64,000 bases of DNA, from positions 3,410,001 through 3,474,000 of the forward strand of contig NZ_CP009962.1 in NCBI RefSeq assembly GCF_000786695.1, in the 5' to 3' direction. The notes under the pieces are model-generated. The model had not been told where the DNA came from. It made no database searches and saw only the letters and a program-made list of their open reading frames with translations. Of the stretch, positions 36,057 through 45,611 are shown piece after piece. Origin of the DNA: Collimonas arenae (lineage in GTDB: Bacteria > Pseudomonadota > Gammaproteobacteria > Burkholderiales > Burkholderiaceae_D). A program made the translations under genes and the position numbers. The first letter of the stretch is position 1, and the number at the start of each line of letters is the position of its first letter.

Positions 36057-37082
36057 TCAGGCAAGAAATTGGCTGAGGTCAAAATTAGATTGCAATTCCG
36101 CACCGGAAAAATGCTCTTGCAGCCAGTGTTCCGCCCGCGTTCTCCCCGCATCGCGCAAGGCGTGAATAAAGGACGCTTTAGTGTTCAGCTTGCTGGCGAC
36201 GCTCAGCTGGCTCATCAAGGCATCGGAGTCGATCACATGGATCTGCAACTCCATCAGGCGATCGTGCATATGTCCGCGTGCCTCCGGATCCGCTTCGGTT
36301 TCGCGTCTGGCCAGCGCCAGTCCGCCGAGTTCTGTAAAAAAGGTGGAACTGAAACTGATCTCGCTCAGTCGCTGGCCGATCTCGTCGGTACTGGTGGGCG
36401 TCAGCGGCCGCCGGAACGGGTGCAACAGCACCGCCAGGATATCCGGCGAATTGCATAAATGCAGCAAGGGGAAAATCGGTGGGTTGGCGGTCAGGCCGCC
36501 ATCCCAGTACGCTTCGCCATCAATCTCCACCGCGTGATGCATCGAAGGCAGGCAAGCCGACGCCAGCAAAGCATCTTGCGTCAGGTCGTCATTGCGGAAG
36601 ATGCGCAAGCGGCCGGTGCTGACCTGGGTCGCGGCGATGAACAGCTTGACTTTGCCTTCTGCCCGCAAACGCTCGAAATCAATCTGCTTGCCAAGGATAT
36701 CGCGCAAGGGATTCAGATCGAACGGATTAAGCTGGTAGGGAGAAAACATGCGGGTCACTGAAAACATGTGCTTCAACAGAGCCGATGAAGTCGCCTGCGA
36801 GGCAATACCGGCTTCACTCAAGGCATCCGGCCGCATGAAGCTGTACAGGTCGCGGGTACTGACGCTATCCCAGAAATCCGCCAGCGCCTGACGCGCTCCG
36901 TCGCGGCCGCCGGTCGCCAGGCCGTAACTCATCACTACCGCATTCATCGCGCCGGCGCTCGCGCCGCTAATGCCCTCAATGTCTATCCGCGGATCTTCCA
37001 GCAGGCGGTCCAGGGCTCCCCAGGTAAACGCACCGTGGGAACCGCCGCCTTGCAAGGCCAACGTGACTGTCTTGTTTTGCAT
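36057..37082 (-). CDS. Patatin-like phospholipase
   Basis: A 341-residue protein. The oxyanion motif is LALQGGGSHGAFTWG near residue 10, the nucleophile GISGASAGAMNAV near 38 (GxSxG) and the catalytic Asp is in YWDGGLTANPPIF near 192. The Ser-Asp dyad is intact. Such enzymes hydrolyse phospholipids. There is no signal peptide, so it is cytosolic or secreted by another route. CAGGAAA ends 6 bases before the ATG. The promoter faces eutB, with two 10-bp direct repeats (TCAGAAACG-, 37135-37154) just upstream. Confidence 0.92.
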   Translation of the reverse strand: MQNKTVTLALQGGGSHGAFTWGALDRLLEDPRIDIEGISGASAGAMNAVVMSYGLATGGRDGARQALADFWDSVSTRDLYSFMRPDALSEAGIASQATSSALLKHMFSVTRMFSPYQLNPFDLNPLRDILGKQIDFERLRAEGKVKLFIAATQVSTGRLRIFRNDDLTQDALLASACLPSMHHAVEIDGEAYWDGGLTANPPIFPLLHLCNSPDILAVLLHPFRRPLTPTSTDEIGQRLSEISFSSTFFTELGGLALARRETEADPEARGHMHDRLMELQIHVIDSDALMSQLSVASKLNTKASFIHALRDAGRTRAEHWLQEHFSGAELQSNFDLSQFLA

Positions 37083-37551
37083 GAAATTTTCCTGAAGATG
37101 GTTGTCTGTCGAATAGTGTTCCGAGCCGTAATAGTCAGAAACGTTCAGAAACGATGAGAAGAAGTTTTGTCAACGCCTGCCATACCCTCCCACATATTCC
37201 AATAATTTACCAATCTTTCGGATTCAGTGTTTTCTTGAAACCAGGTTCACGCATGCTTTCACAGACAGCCTGCTGGCCGGCGGACGATCATTGTGCACCA
37301 CAACGGCACACATTTTGCTCTTCGTCATTCAAGATCGGGAAAATGTAAGCTTTGCACCTTCAGCGAGATGACCATGCACCATTTTCTCTCAATGCGGAAC
37401 CAAAGTAGACCGTCGTTGCCAATTGGGCCCGCCCGCAGCTTGCGGCCTGGCGGTGTTCCTGATAAACGGGAATAGAACGAATAGTCGTACTATTGAGCCC
37501 AGCGCCATCGCACAAGGAAAGCCCCGCGCAATTGCATGGAGGACCGCAGCC
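37083..37551. other. Divergent intergenic region between the patatin gene and eutB
   Basis: A 469-bp region with promoters for both sides. It holds direct repeats TCAGAAACGT/TCAGAAACGA (37135-37154) near the patatin gene and a perfect inverted repeat AATAGT-CGT-ACTATT (37480-37494) 58 bases before the eutB start. I see no cobalamin riboswitch fold, although EutBC needs B12. Confidence 0.5.
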
Positions 37552-38955
37552 GTGAGTAACAGCAAGCATCAGTTCAGCCATATCGTCGGTGCCAGGAGCT
37601 ATCAGTTCCGCGACCTGAAAGACTTGATGGCCAAGGCCACGCCACCGCGTTCCGGTGACGTCCTGGCGGGCCTGGCCGCTGCCAGCGCGGAGCAAAGGGT
37701 GGCGGCGCAGATGACGCTGGCGGCTGTACCTCTCAGCCGCTTCCTCGACGATCTGCTGGTGCCGTATGAGGAGGATGAAGTCAGCCGTCTGATTGTCGAT
37801 GACCACGATGTAGCAGCCTTCACTCGCATCAAGCACTTGACCGTGGGCGATTTTCGCAACTGGCTGTTGAGCGACGCAGCCGACGAGAGCGTGCTGGCCG
37901 TGGTCGCGCCCGGCATCACGCCGGAGATGGCGGCCGCCGTATCCAAGATCATGCGTGTGCAAGATCTGATCCTGGTCGCCAGGAAATGCCGCGTGGTGAC
38001 CCGCTTCCGCAATACCATCGGCCGGCCTGGCAGCCTGTCGACGCGCCTGCAGCCGAATCATCCGACCGATAACAGCAGCGGCATCGCCGCCAGTATTCTC
38101 GATGGCCTGCTGTACGGTAGCGGAGATGCGGTGATCGGCATCAATCCGGCCACCGACAATGTGCCGCAGGTGATCAAGATCGTCACTATGCTCAACGACA
38201 TCATCGACCGCTACCAGATTCCGACCCAGTCTTGCGTGCTGACCCATGTCACCAATACGATAGAAGCCATCAATCGGGGCGCACCGGTGGACCTGGTATT
38301 CCAGTCAATTGCCGGCACCGAGGCTGCCAACCTCAGTTTCGGCATCAACCTGGCGTTGCTGGCGGAGGCGCGCGAGGCTGCTCTCTCGCTCGGACGCGGC
38401 ACCGTCGGTAACAATGTCATGTATTTCGAAACCGGCCAGGGTAGCGCGTTGTCGGCCAACGCCCATCACGGCATCGACCAGCAAACCTGTGAAGCGCGTG
38501 CCTACGCGGTGGCGCGCAAGTTCAAGCCGCTGCTGGTGAATTCGGTGGTCGGCTTCATCGGTCCCGAATATCTGTACGATGGCAAGCAGATTATCCGGGC
38601 CGGCCTGGAAGATCACTTCTGCGCCAAGCTGCTCGGCCTGCCGATGGGCTGTGATGTCTGCTACACCAACCACACCGAAGCCGACCAGAACGACATGGAC
38701 GTACTGCTGACCCTGCTCGGCAACGCCGGCTGCACCTTCGTCATGGGGATTCCCGGCTCGGACGACATCATGCTGAATTACCAGAGCACCTCTTTCCACG
38801 ACGCCTTGTATGTACGGCGCTTGCTGGGATTGAAACCAGCACCGGAATTTGAAGCCTGGCTGAAGGCGATGAGAATTTTTACCGAAGACGAGCCGGTGAA
38901 ACTGGGCGATACCCTGCCCTCGGCATTTCAACAAGCGCTGTTGCGTTTGCCATGA
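37552..38955 (+). CDS. eutB: Ethanolamine ammonia-lyase large subunit
   Basis: A 467-residue protein started at GTG 37552, 9 bases after GGAGG; an earlier in-frame start at 37423 gives a non-family extension. It begins FSHIVGARSYQFRDLKDLMAKATPPRSGDVLAG, as in EutB, and contains LQPNHPTDNSSGIAASILDG near residue 165, NPATDNV near 200 and GIPGSDDIMLNYQSTSFHDA near 395. It makes the TIM-barrel catalytic subunit of the B12-dependent enzyme that turns ethanolamine into acetaldehyde and ammonia. The small subunit follows 10 bases later. No eutA reactivase, permease or aldehyde dehydrogenase is next to it. Confidence 0.95.
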   Translation: MSNSKHQFSHIVGARSYQFRDLKDLMAKATPPRSGDVLAGLAAASAEQRVAAQMTLAAVPLSRFLDDLLVPYEEDEVSRLIVDDHDVAAFTRIKHLTVGDFRNWLLSDAADESVLAVVAPGITPEMAAAVSKIMRVQDLILVARKCRVVTRFRNTIGRPGSLSTRLQPNHPTDNSSGIAASILDGLLYGSGDAVIGINPATDNVPQVIKIVTMLNDIIDRYQIPTQSCVLTHVTNTIEAINRGAPVDLVFQSIAGTEAANLSFGINLALLAEAREAALSLGRGTVGNNVMYFETGQGSALSANAHHGIDQQTCEARAYAVARKFKPLLVNSVVGFIGPEYLYDGKQIIRAGLEDHFCAKLLGLPMGCDVCYTNHTEADQNDMDVLLTLLGNAGCTFVMGIPGSDDIMLNYQSTSFHDALYVRRLLGLKPAPEFEAWLKAMRIFTEDEPVKLGDTLPSAFQQALLRLP

Positions 38956-38965
38956 GAAAGCTTTC

Positions 38966-39790
38966 ATGAAAAAACCGAATCTTACGGTGGTCAACAATCC
39001 CTGGCAGGAATTGCGGCAATTCACCGACGCCCGGATTGCCTTAGGCCGCAGCGGCGTCAGCCTGCCGACTTCAGCGCAACTGGCATTCCAGCTGGCGCAC
39101 GCCAGAGCGCGGGACGCGGTGCATCTGAGGCTCGATGTCAAGGCGTTGACAAACAGCTTGCGCGACGCCGATCCCGACGTCCACTGCATTGTCGTATCAA
39201 GCGCAGCGGGAAATCGCGATACCTATTTACAGCGCCCTGATCTCGGACGACGGCTGAATGCTGCGTCACGCACCATGCTGCTGGAGTTGCATCAAAGCCA
39301 TCCGCCGCACGAATCATATGATCTCTCCATCGTCATTGCCGACGGCTTGTCAGCGCTGGCCATTGCGCAGAATGCCCAGCCCTTTCTGGACGCGCTCATG
39401 GCAAAGCTGGCGCCGGACAATTTGTCGCTGGCGCCGCTCACCATCGTTCAGCAAGGCCGGGTCGCCATCGGCGATGAAGTAGGCGAAATATTCAACGCCA
39501 AAATGGTAGTGATCCTGATCGGCGAACGTCCAGGCTTGAGTTCGCCGGACAGCATGGGCCTGTACCTGACTTGGGCGCCTCGGGTAGGCCTGACCGACGA
39601 AAGCCGCAATTGCATTTCCAATGTGCGGCCCGCCGGATTATCGTATGAAGAGGCGGCGGTCAAGCTGCATTACCTGCTGACACAAGCGCTCCGGCGGCAA
39701 CTATCCGGCATCCTTCTGAAAGACGAAACCGGCGCCGCAGCCGGCTTGACGCCGCCGCCCGAACGCAACTTCCTGCTGGAAAAACGCTAG
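38966..39790 (+). CDS. eutC: Ethanolamine ammonia-lyase small subunit
   Basis: A 274-residue protein, 10 bases after eutB, with a GAAAG site before the ATG. It carries the EutC landmarks: FTDARIALGRSGVSLPTSAQLAFQLAHARARDAVH, SLRDADP, then LLELHQSHPPHESYDLSIVIADGLSA and ERPGLSSPDSMGLYLTWAPRVGLTDESRNCISNVRP. The two subunits form the hexamer that binds adenosylcobalamin. The product is a cytosolic protein. Confidence 0.95.
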   Translation: MKKPNLTVVNNPWQELRQFTDARIALGRSGVSLPTSAQLAFQLAHARARDAVHLRLDVKALTNSLRDADPDVHCIVVSSAAGNRDTYLQRPDLGRRLNAASRTMLLELHQSHPPHESYDLSIVIADGLSALAIAQNAQPFLDALMAKLAPDNLSLAPLTIVQQGRVAIGDEVGEIFNAKMVVILIGERPGLSSPDSMGLYLTWAPRVGLTDESRNCISNVRPAGLSYEEAAVKLHYLLTQALRRQLSGILLKDETGAAAGLTPPPERNFLLEKR

Positions 39791-39829
39791 ACAGCGAAGC
39801 GATTACTCATTGAGGAATAAAACGATGCC

Positions 39830-40828
39830 TCAAACGACTGGCAACGGCGCACTCTCCGCCACCAACCCCTGTTGACGTAATTCCAGCCAGAAATCGGCGG
39901 GAATCGACGCTGTCGCAAGGGTCAGGTTTTCTGCGATGCGCTCAGGCCGGCTGGCGCCTGGAATCACTGCGGCCACCGCCGGGTGGGCTAGCGAAAACTG
40001 CAAGGCCACTGCCTTGATATCGACGTTAAAACGGGCGGCGATAGTCTTCATGTGCTGGACCCGGGCAATCATTTCCGGCGTCGCCTTCTGGTATTCGAAA
40101 TGATCGCCGCCAGCCAGGATGCCTGAATTGTATGGGCCGCCGACCACGATGCCAAGGCCGCGTTCGACGCAAGCCGGCATCAGTTGTTCCAGTGCCTGCC
40201 GATGGTCTAGCAAGGTATAACGTCCAGCCAGCAGAAAGCCGTCGGGGTCAGCTTGCTGCATGGCCAGCGTACAAGCTTCAACGCGATTCACGCCCAATCC
40301 CCAGCCTTTGATCACGCCCTCTTCCCTCAATCGCGTCAGCGTCTTGGCCGCGCCGTTCATGGCCACATCGAACACCTCGCGCCAGTTCTCGCCATGGAAA
40401 TCCTGGGCTATGTCGTGAATCCAGACATAATCGATGCGGTCTGTCTTCAGGCGCTTGAGGCTGTCTTCGATCGAGCGCAATGTGCCGTCTGCCGAGTAAT
40501 CGTAAATCACCTTGTTCGGCAAGCCATGAACGAACAGGCCGCCTTTTTCACCCAGGTCGCGGGTGCTGGGATCTTCCACTTCATCCAGGATCAGGCGTCC
40601 GACCTTGGTGCTCAACACGTACTCTTCACGCGGATGGCTGGCCAACGCGTCGCCCAGGCGCAGTTCAGCCAGGCCGGCACCGTAGAATGGCGCGGCGTCG
40701 TAAAAACGAATGCCGTTCTGCCATGCGGCAGCCATTGTGTCCAAAGCTTCCTGAACCGGGATGTCGCGAAACATATTGCCCAAGGGGGCGGTGCCGAATC
40801 CTACTTTTCCGGGTAATTTGATGCGCAT
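39830..40828 (-). CDS. Aldo/keto reductase (aldose/L-fucose dehydrogenase type)
   Basis: A 332-residue TIM-barrel reductase. GFGTAPLGNMFR near residue 10, the tetrad RFYDAAPFYGAGLAELRLG near 41 (Asp, Tyr) with STKVGRL near 72 (Lys) and WIHDIAQD near 136 (His region). The C-terminal PGASRPERIAENL near 297 is an NADP-binding loop. The group includes D-threo-aldose 1-dehydrogenase and pyridoxal reductases. The real substrate cannot be told. No sugar transport or pathway genes are adjacent. Confidence 0.87.
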   Translation of the reverse strand: MRIKLPGKVGFGTAPLGNMFRDIPVQEALDTMAAAWQNGIRFYDAAPFYGAGLAELRLGDALASHPREEYVLSTKVGRLILDEVEDPSTRDLGEKGGLFVHGLPNKVIYDYSADGTLRSIEDSLKRLKTDRIDYVWIHDIAQDFHGENWREVFDVAMNGAAKTLTRLREEGVIKGWGLGVNRVEACTLAMQQADPDGFLLAGRYTLLDHRQALEQLMPACVERGLGIVVGGPYNSGILAGGDHFEYQKATPEMIARVQHMKTIAARFNVDIKAVALQFSLAHPAVAAVIPGASRPERIAENLTLATASIPADFWLELRQQGLVAESAPLPVV

Positions 40829-40934
40829 GATGTTTCCTTTAATTGATTAAACTGTCGCAGCTTGAGCGACATTTCCGACGTATTGCTGTGATGTGAAATT
40901 CGGCTAACCCTGCCTTCGACTCGACCACGCAGCA

Positions 40935-41744
40935 TTAGTCCCAAACCGGCGCCAGGCCGTCCGGATTGGCCAGCCGTTCGTTGCGTTCCAGCGCGGCGAT
41001 CTGCGCCATCTCATCTGCAGACAGGACGATATCCTTGGCCTGCAGATTGGCTTCCAGATTGGCGCGTTTGGTAGATGAGGGAATCACTGCAAAACCTTGC
41101 TGCAGCGACCATGCCAGGGCAATCTGCGCAGGGTTGGCATGATGCTGTTCGGCGATGCGCGCGATCACCGGATCATGCATGACCTTGCCGTAAGCCAGCG
41201 GCATGTAGGCCGTGACATGGATCCCTTGGTTGCGGGCAAATTCCACCACCTTGCGGTTCTGCAGGAATGGGTGGATTTCAACCTGCTGAGTGGCGATCTC
41301 AGCCGCGCCGACAGTATTGATCGCTTGCTGCAACTGGGCGTTGGTGAAATTGGAAACCCCGATCTGCCGAGTCAGCCCTGTTGCCTTGGCTTCCGCCAAA
41401 ACCGCCATGTATTCAGCAACCGGCAACACATCTTTTGGCGACGGCCAGTGGATCAACGTCAGGTCCAATTGCTCCAGCCGCAACTTGCGCAGGCTTTCCT
41501 TGAGACTTGGAATCAATTTGTCGCGCCCGAGGTTCTCAATCCAGATCTTGGTGGTGACGAACAAGGCGTCACGCGCGACTCCGCTTTCTGCCATCGCCTG
41601 GCCGACCTCTGCTTCATTGCCATAGATTTGGGCCGTATCGATATGGCGGTACCCCGCATCGATGCCATTACGCACAGAGTCAATGACTACTTGCCCTTGC
41701 AAACGGAAAGTGCCAAGGCCAATGGCTGGAATGTGATGTGTCAT
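40935..41744 (-). CDS. dkgB: 2,5-diketo-D-gluconate reductase B-type aldo/keto reductase
   Basis: A 269-residue reductase started at ATG 41744 ([13 protein letters not shown]), the normal DkgB start; upstream codons to 41882 are not family. The tetrad is present: [18 protein letters not shown] (Asp, Tyr), TTKIWIENL (Lys) and TLIHWPSP (His). [14 protein letters not shown] near residue 225 is the NADP-binding loop. DkgB reduces methylglyoxal and related carbonyls. It is a second, distinct aldo/keto reductase next to the one at 39830, in the same direction with 106 bp between. Confidence 0.9.
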   Translation of the reverse strand: MTHHIPAIGLGTFRLQGQVVIDSVRNGIDAGYRHIDTAQIYGNEAEVGQAMAESGVARDALFVTTKIWIENLGRDKLIPSLKESLRKLRLEQLDLTLIHWPSPKDVLPVAEYMAVLAEAKATGLTRQIGVSNFTNAQLQQAINTVGAAEIATQQVEIHPFLQNRKVVEFARNQGIHVTAYMPLAYGKVMHDPVIARIAEQHHANPAQIALAWSLQQGFAVIPSSTKRANLEANLQAKDIVLSADEMAQIAALERNERLANPDGLAPVWD

Positions 41745-42037
41745 GAAATGCCTTTGAATGAAATTGGAAACAGTGCAATCCTGCGCCGCAACGCCGCAAT
41801 GCCGATTACGCAGAAGACGTACTGTGCGCGCATTGTTTGTTGCGAAAAACACCTCTCGACTCAAATGATATTTCAACCCCAAGCAACAATCAGCACATCA
41901 AAACGCACGTAAAAAGTGACCGTGAGCAATATGGCAAGCTGTTGTTTTTCCGTGCTTTTTACAATTCCAGACTATTGGCGTGCAATAACTCTCATCTATA
42001 ATTGCGTCGCGAATTAACACTAAATAAGAATCGATTA

Positions 42038-42054
42038 CATAATCACTCTCATTT
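42038..42054. promoter_or_regulatory. Fur-box-like site before the siderophore receptor
   Basis: On the minus strand this reads AAATGAGAGTGATTATG. It matches 11 of 14 positions of the core of the Fur consensus (ATGATAATCATTAT). An adjacent GATTACATAATC inverted repeat overlaps it. It lies about 110 bases before the receptor start and in the gap shared with divergent dkgB. Binding is inferred. Confidence 0.5.
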
Positions 42055-42161
42055 AAGCTATATCTTCAGCCAGCAAAACGGGATCGTCGAGCCGTACTAG
42101 CCAGCCAAAATTCTGTTCGTTGGCCACAGCCGACCTGCTAAACCTTTTGCCAATTATAAAA

Positions 42162-44396
42162 ATGAACCGCCTCAATCCGATTGCCGCTGCCTTGGTCGCA
42201 GTATTCGCTAGTCCTTTGCCTTTATACGCGCAACAAGCCCCCGCCCCGAAAGCAGACGCCAGCCCTGCCATACTGCAAGAAGTTGTGGTTGAAGGCAGCC
42301 GCGGCGATTTCAACGCCAACGGCACCTCTCTCACCAAATTGCCGGCCGACCTGCATGACGTGCCGCAATCGGTGGTTGTGGTGAACAAGGCGCTGATGCA
42401 ATCGCAAGGCGCGAACTCGCTCTCCGATGCACTGCGCAACGTCGCAGGCATTACGCTGGGCGGCGCCGAAGGCGGCCAGATCGGCAACAACATCAACCTG
42501 AACGGCTTTTCGGCGCGTACCGACATCTACCTAGATGGTTTTCGCGATCGCGGCCAGTACTATCGCGACACCTTCGCCATCGATGAAGTCGAAGTGCTGA
42601 TGGGGCCGTCCTCAATGTTGTTCGGCCGCGGCTCTACCGGTGGCGTGATCAACCAGGTGACCAAGAAAGCCAACCTGCGCGAGGCAACGGAAGTGTCGGC
42701 ATCGGCCACGACAAACGGCCTGGTGCGTACTACCGCAGACTACAATCATCCTTTGTCGGACACGTCGGCGCTGCGCCTGTCAGCCATGGCGCAAAGCGGC
42801 AAAGCCACCACGCGCGACCAGACCGACGTCCAGGACTTCGGCCTGGCTGGCTCCTATGTGTTCGGTATCGGCACTCCGACCGAAATCACCTTGTCGGCCC
42901 TGATCCAGCACAACCACGACATGCCTGACTACGGCCTGCCGCCGCTCAACGGCCATCCGGCCAATGTCGGCCGCGATACCGCCTACGGCCTCAACAGCGA
43001 CCACACCAACCAGGATGTGGCGTCGCTGAACACCACTATCCGCCACAAGATCACGCCGGACATCGTGCTGCGTAACCAGACGCAGTTCAATTATGTACGC
43101 ACCAGCGCGGTAGAGACGGCGCCTAACACCATTGGCACGGTTTCGGCCGCCGGTTTCACGCCGTTGCCGACCTCCGCCGTCAGTGCACTGCCTTTGAGCA
43201 GCCTGTATGTGCGTGGCCAGAGCCATGACCGCGACATCCGCGACTATTCGATGTTCAACCAGACCGAACTGTCGGCCAAACTGAGCACCGGCAGCGTCAC
43301 GCATGAATTGCTGGCCGGTTTCGAAATTGGCCATGACGGCTACGACAACCAGGGTTATTACCGCAACGGCAGCTGCAATGGCGTAGCCTTGAATGCTCCA
43401 TCGACGGTCGCCGGCTACAACGATTGCGTGCCGCTGATCAATCCAGGCTATAGCACAGCCGGCAGTAATGTCGTCAGCCAGGCTGGCAACCGCGCCGGCG
43501 GCTCCGCCAACACTGTCGCGGCCTATATCAACGACACAGCGTCGATCACGCAGCAATTCAAACTGGTCGGGGGTCTGCGCTTCGATCGCTACATCGCCAG
43601 CATCACCAACTCGCTGAATTCGGTCACCGCGCCGGCGGCCGCCAAAAACACCACCCTGCCGTCCGCCCAGCAGACCGTCAACTTCACCAGCGTACGCTTG
43701 GGCGGTATCTGGCAGCCAAGTGCGGAGCAGTCTTACTACCTGTCCTACGGCACCTCGTTCAACCCGTCGCTGGAACAGCTGACCGGCACCACCGGCCAGC
43801 AAAACCTCGATCCGGAAAAGAACCGCTCCTATGAATTGGGCGGCAAATGGGATTTGCTCAACGACAAGCTGTCACTGAACGCCGCCGCTTTCCAGATCAC
43901 CAAGGACAACGCGCGCAGCCAGGTCAGCACCGGCGTCTATGTGCTGGACGGCACGGTAAGGGTCAACGGTGCACGCGCCGGCGCCACAGGTCATATCACC
44001 AAGGATTGGCAAGTCGCGCTCGGCTATACCTACCTGGACGCCAAAGTGATCCAATCGTCCGCTCTTGACGGCACACAGGGCAAGATCCCGGTCAACACGC
44101 CGAAGAACACACTGACCAGCTGGACCACCTACAAGGTAGCGCCGCACTGGGAAGTCGGCGGTGGCGCCAGCTACATGTCGGCTCGTTTCGCCAACCCCAC
44201 CAATACCGTGCAGGCTGGCGGTTATACCCGCTGGGATGCAACGCTGGCGTATACCCAGCCGAAATACGATATCCGCCTGAACCTGTTCAACCTGACCAAC
44301 AAAATGTATTACGATGCGTTGATCCAGTCGGACGGCGGCCGTTCGGTACCGGGGACAGGCCGCACCGCGATGCTGTCGCTCAACTATCGTTTGTAA
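42162..44396 (+). CDS. TonB-dependent siderophore receptor
   Basis: A 744-residue protein started at ATG 42162, giving a proper signal peptide (MNRLNPIAAALVAVFASPLPLYAQQ); a TTG at 42120 is upstream in frame. No good ribosome site is visible for either. The plug domain has the siderophore-receptor signature LPADLHDVPQSVVVVNKALM, LRNVAGITLGGAEGG, and NINLNGFSARTDIYLDGFRDRGQYYRD, then MGPSSMLFGRGSTGGVINQVTKK. The barrel has repeated aromatic strands and ends LSLNYRL. It resembles the catecholate receptor group (Fiu-like). Directly followed by piuC. Confidence 0.93.
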   Translation: MNRLNPIAAALVAVFASPLPLYAQQAPAPKADASPAILQEVVVEGSRGDFNANGTSLTKLPADLHDVPQSVVVVNKALMQSQGANSLSDALRNVAGITLGGAEGGQIGNNINLNGFSARTDIYLDGFRDRGQYYRDTFAIDEVEVLMGPSSMLFGRGSTGGVINQVTKKANLREATEVSASATTNGLVRTTADYNHPLSDTSALRLSAMAQSGKATTRDQTDVQDFGLAGSYVFGIGTPTEITLSALIQHNHDMPDYGLPPLNGHPANVGRDTAYGLNSDHTNQDVASLNTTIRHKITPDIVLRNQTQFNYVRTSAVETAPNTIGTVSAAGFTPLPTSAVSALPLSSLYVRGQSHDRDIRDYSMFNQTELSAKLSTGSVTHELLAGFEIGHDGYDNQGYYRNGSCNGVALNAPSTVAGYNDCVPLINPGYSTAGSNVVSQAGNRAGGSANTVAAYINDTASITQQFKLVGGLRFDRYIASITNSLNSVTAPAAAKNTTLPSAQQTVNFTSVRLGGIWQPSAEQSYYLSYGTSFNPSLEQLTGTTGQQNLDPEKNRSYELGGKWDLLNDKLSLNAAAFQITKDNARSQVSTGVYVLDGTVRVNGARAGATGHITKDWQVALGYTYLDAKVIQSSALDGTQGKIPVNTPKNTLTSWTTYKVAPHWEVGGGASYMSARFANPTNTVQAGGYTRWDATLAYTQPKYDIRLNLFNLTNKMYYDALIQSDGGRSVPGTGRTAMLSLNYRL

Positions 44397-44417
44397 TATC
44401 CATTTGCAGGAGCGTTC

Positions 44418-45104
44418 ATGCTGATTGCCATTCCCGAAGTACTCGATGCAGCGCAGCTCAGCGCGGTACGCCAATTGCTCGACCAAGCAGGCCCGGCCTG
44501 GGTCGACGGTCGCGTCACAGCCGGCTACCAGGGAGCGGCAGTCAAGTTCAACCAGCAGATCGACGAACGATCGGAAGCGGCGTTACAGTGCCAGAAAATC
44601 ATTCTGGAGGCGCTGGAACGCCATCCGCGCTTCATCAGCGCGGCGCTGCCAAATACGGTCTATCCGCCGATGTTCAACCGCTACGGCGAAGGCATGAATT
44701 TCGGTGCACATGTAGACGGCAGCGTGCGGATTCATCCGCATAACGGCCGCAAGCTGCGCACGGACATCTCCGCCACCTTGTTTTTATCGGATTCCGCATC
44801 GTATGACGGCGGCGAACTGCAAGTCGAAGACAGCTACGGCATGCACTCGGTAAAACTGGAAGCGGGAGACATGGTGATTTATCCTGCCACCAGCCTGCAT
44901 CAGGTGACGCCTGTCACGCGCGGCACCCGCGTCGCCTGTTTTTTCTGGGCACAAAGCCTGGTGCGCGACGACGGCCAGCGCAGCATACTATTTGACATGG
45001 ATAACGCTATCCAGAAGCTCAATCAAACCAACGCCGACGAAACCGCAAGGCGCAGCCTGATCGGTTGTTATCACAACCTGATGCGGCAATGGAGCGAAAC
45101 CTGA
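44418..45104 (+). CDS. piuC: PKHD-type Fe(II)/2-oxoglutarate hydroxylase (PiuC/YbiX)
   Basis: A 228-residue oxygenase with CAGGAG 6 bases before the ATG. Its iron ligands are HVDG near residue 99 (His, Asp) and the distal SLHQVTPVTRGTR near 161, where the Arg binds 2-oxoglutarate. PPMFNRYGEGMNFGAH is typical of the PKHD group. It starts 21 bases after the siderophore receptor stop, a pairing known from many iron-uptake operons. Its substrate in iron uptake is not established. Confidence 0.92.
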   Translation: MLIAIPEVLDAAQLSAVRQLLDQAGPAWVDGRVTAGYQGAAVKFNQQIDERSEAALQCQKIILEALERHPRFISAALPNTVYPPMFNRYGEGMNFGAHVDGSVRIHPHNGRKLRTDISATLFLSDSASYDGGELQVEDSYGMHSVKLEAGDMVIYPATSLHQVTPVTRGTRVACFFWAQSLVRDDGQRSILFDMDNAIQKLNQTNADETARRSLIGCYHNLMRQWSET

Positions 45105-45181
45105 ACCGGTTTCCCCCCCTGCCGTCCGCATGCACATTTTCCCTGGATTGATCCCGGACTCCGGCCGGACTGCAATTAAGC

Positions 45182-45547
45182 TTAACTGGCTCGCAATTCA
45201 CAAAACCGGATCCGGTTGCCGAAAGGATCAGTGATTTGCATATTCCGGCCCCAAGGCAGATCTTCAACGCCCGGTCTGGCATAGGCGTAATTCTTCGCCA
45301 GCAATTCACTGTGCAAGGCATCGATATCCACGACCGGCACAAAGATCGTTGAGCCCGGCGTCGCATCGCCATGATGTTCGCTCAGATGAATGGTCAGGTC
45401 GTCGCGCTTTATCTGGGCATATAACGGAAAATTCTCTTCGAACCGGTGCTCCCATTCAAGAGTAAAACCGAGGAAATCCAGATAGAACTCCTTGGCTTTT
45501 GATTCCGAAAATATGCGGATGATGGGGATGCCACTGGATATGTGCAC
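45182..45547 (-). CDS. Glyoxalase/bleomycin-resistance superfamily protein
   Basis: A 121-residue single VOC domain: IPIIRIFSESKAKEFYLDFLGFTLEWEHRF at the start and PWGRNMQITDPFGNRIRFCE at the end, typical of the BRP family. The usual metal positions are not all clear. Proteins of this kind bind or modify small toxic molecules. It converges on piuC. No resistance function should be assumed. Confidence 0.87.
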   Translation of the reverse strand: MHISSGIPIIRIFSESKAKEFYLDFLGFTLEWEHRFEENFPLYAQIKRDDLTIHLSEHHGDATPGSTIFVPVVDIDALHSELLAKNYAYARPGVEDLPWGRNMQITDPFGNRIRFCELRAS

Positions 45548-45611
45548 GAATTGATTACTCCTTATTGCGGGTGGTCTGATTCAAGTAACTGGCGAACACG
45601 GGGCCTCGAAT

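Noticed and set aside
37083..37551. Cobalamin riboswitch upstream of eutB
   Set aside because: I looked for the conserved B12-box and found no match in this region.
42780..43802. 340-codon minus-strand frame inside the TonB receptor
   Set aside because: Shadow of the receptor gene; no ribosome site and a low-complexity Arg/Gly/Val-rich product.
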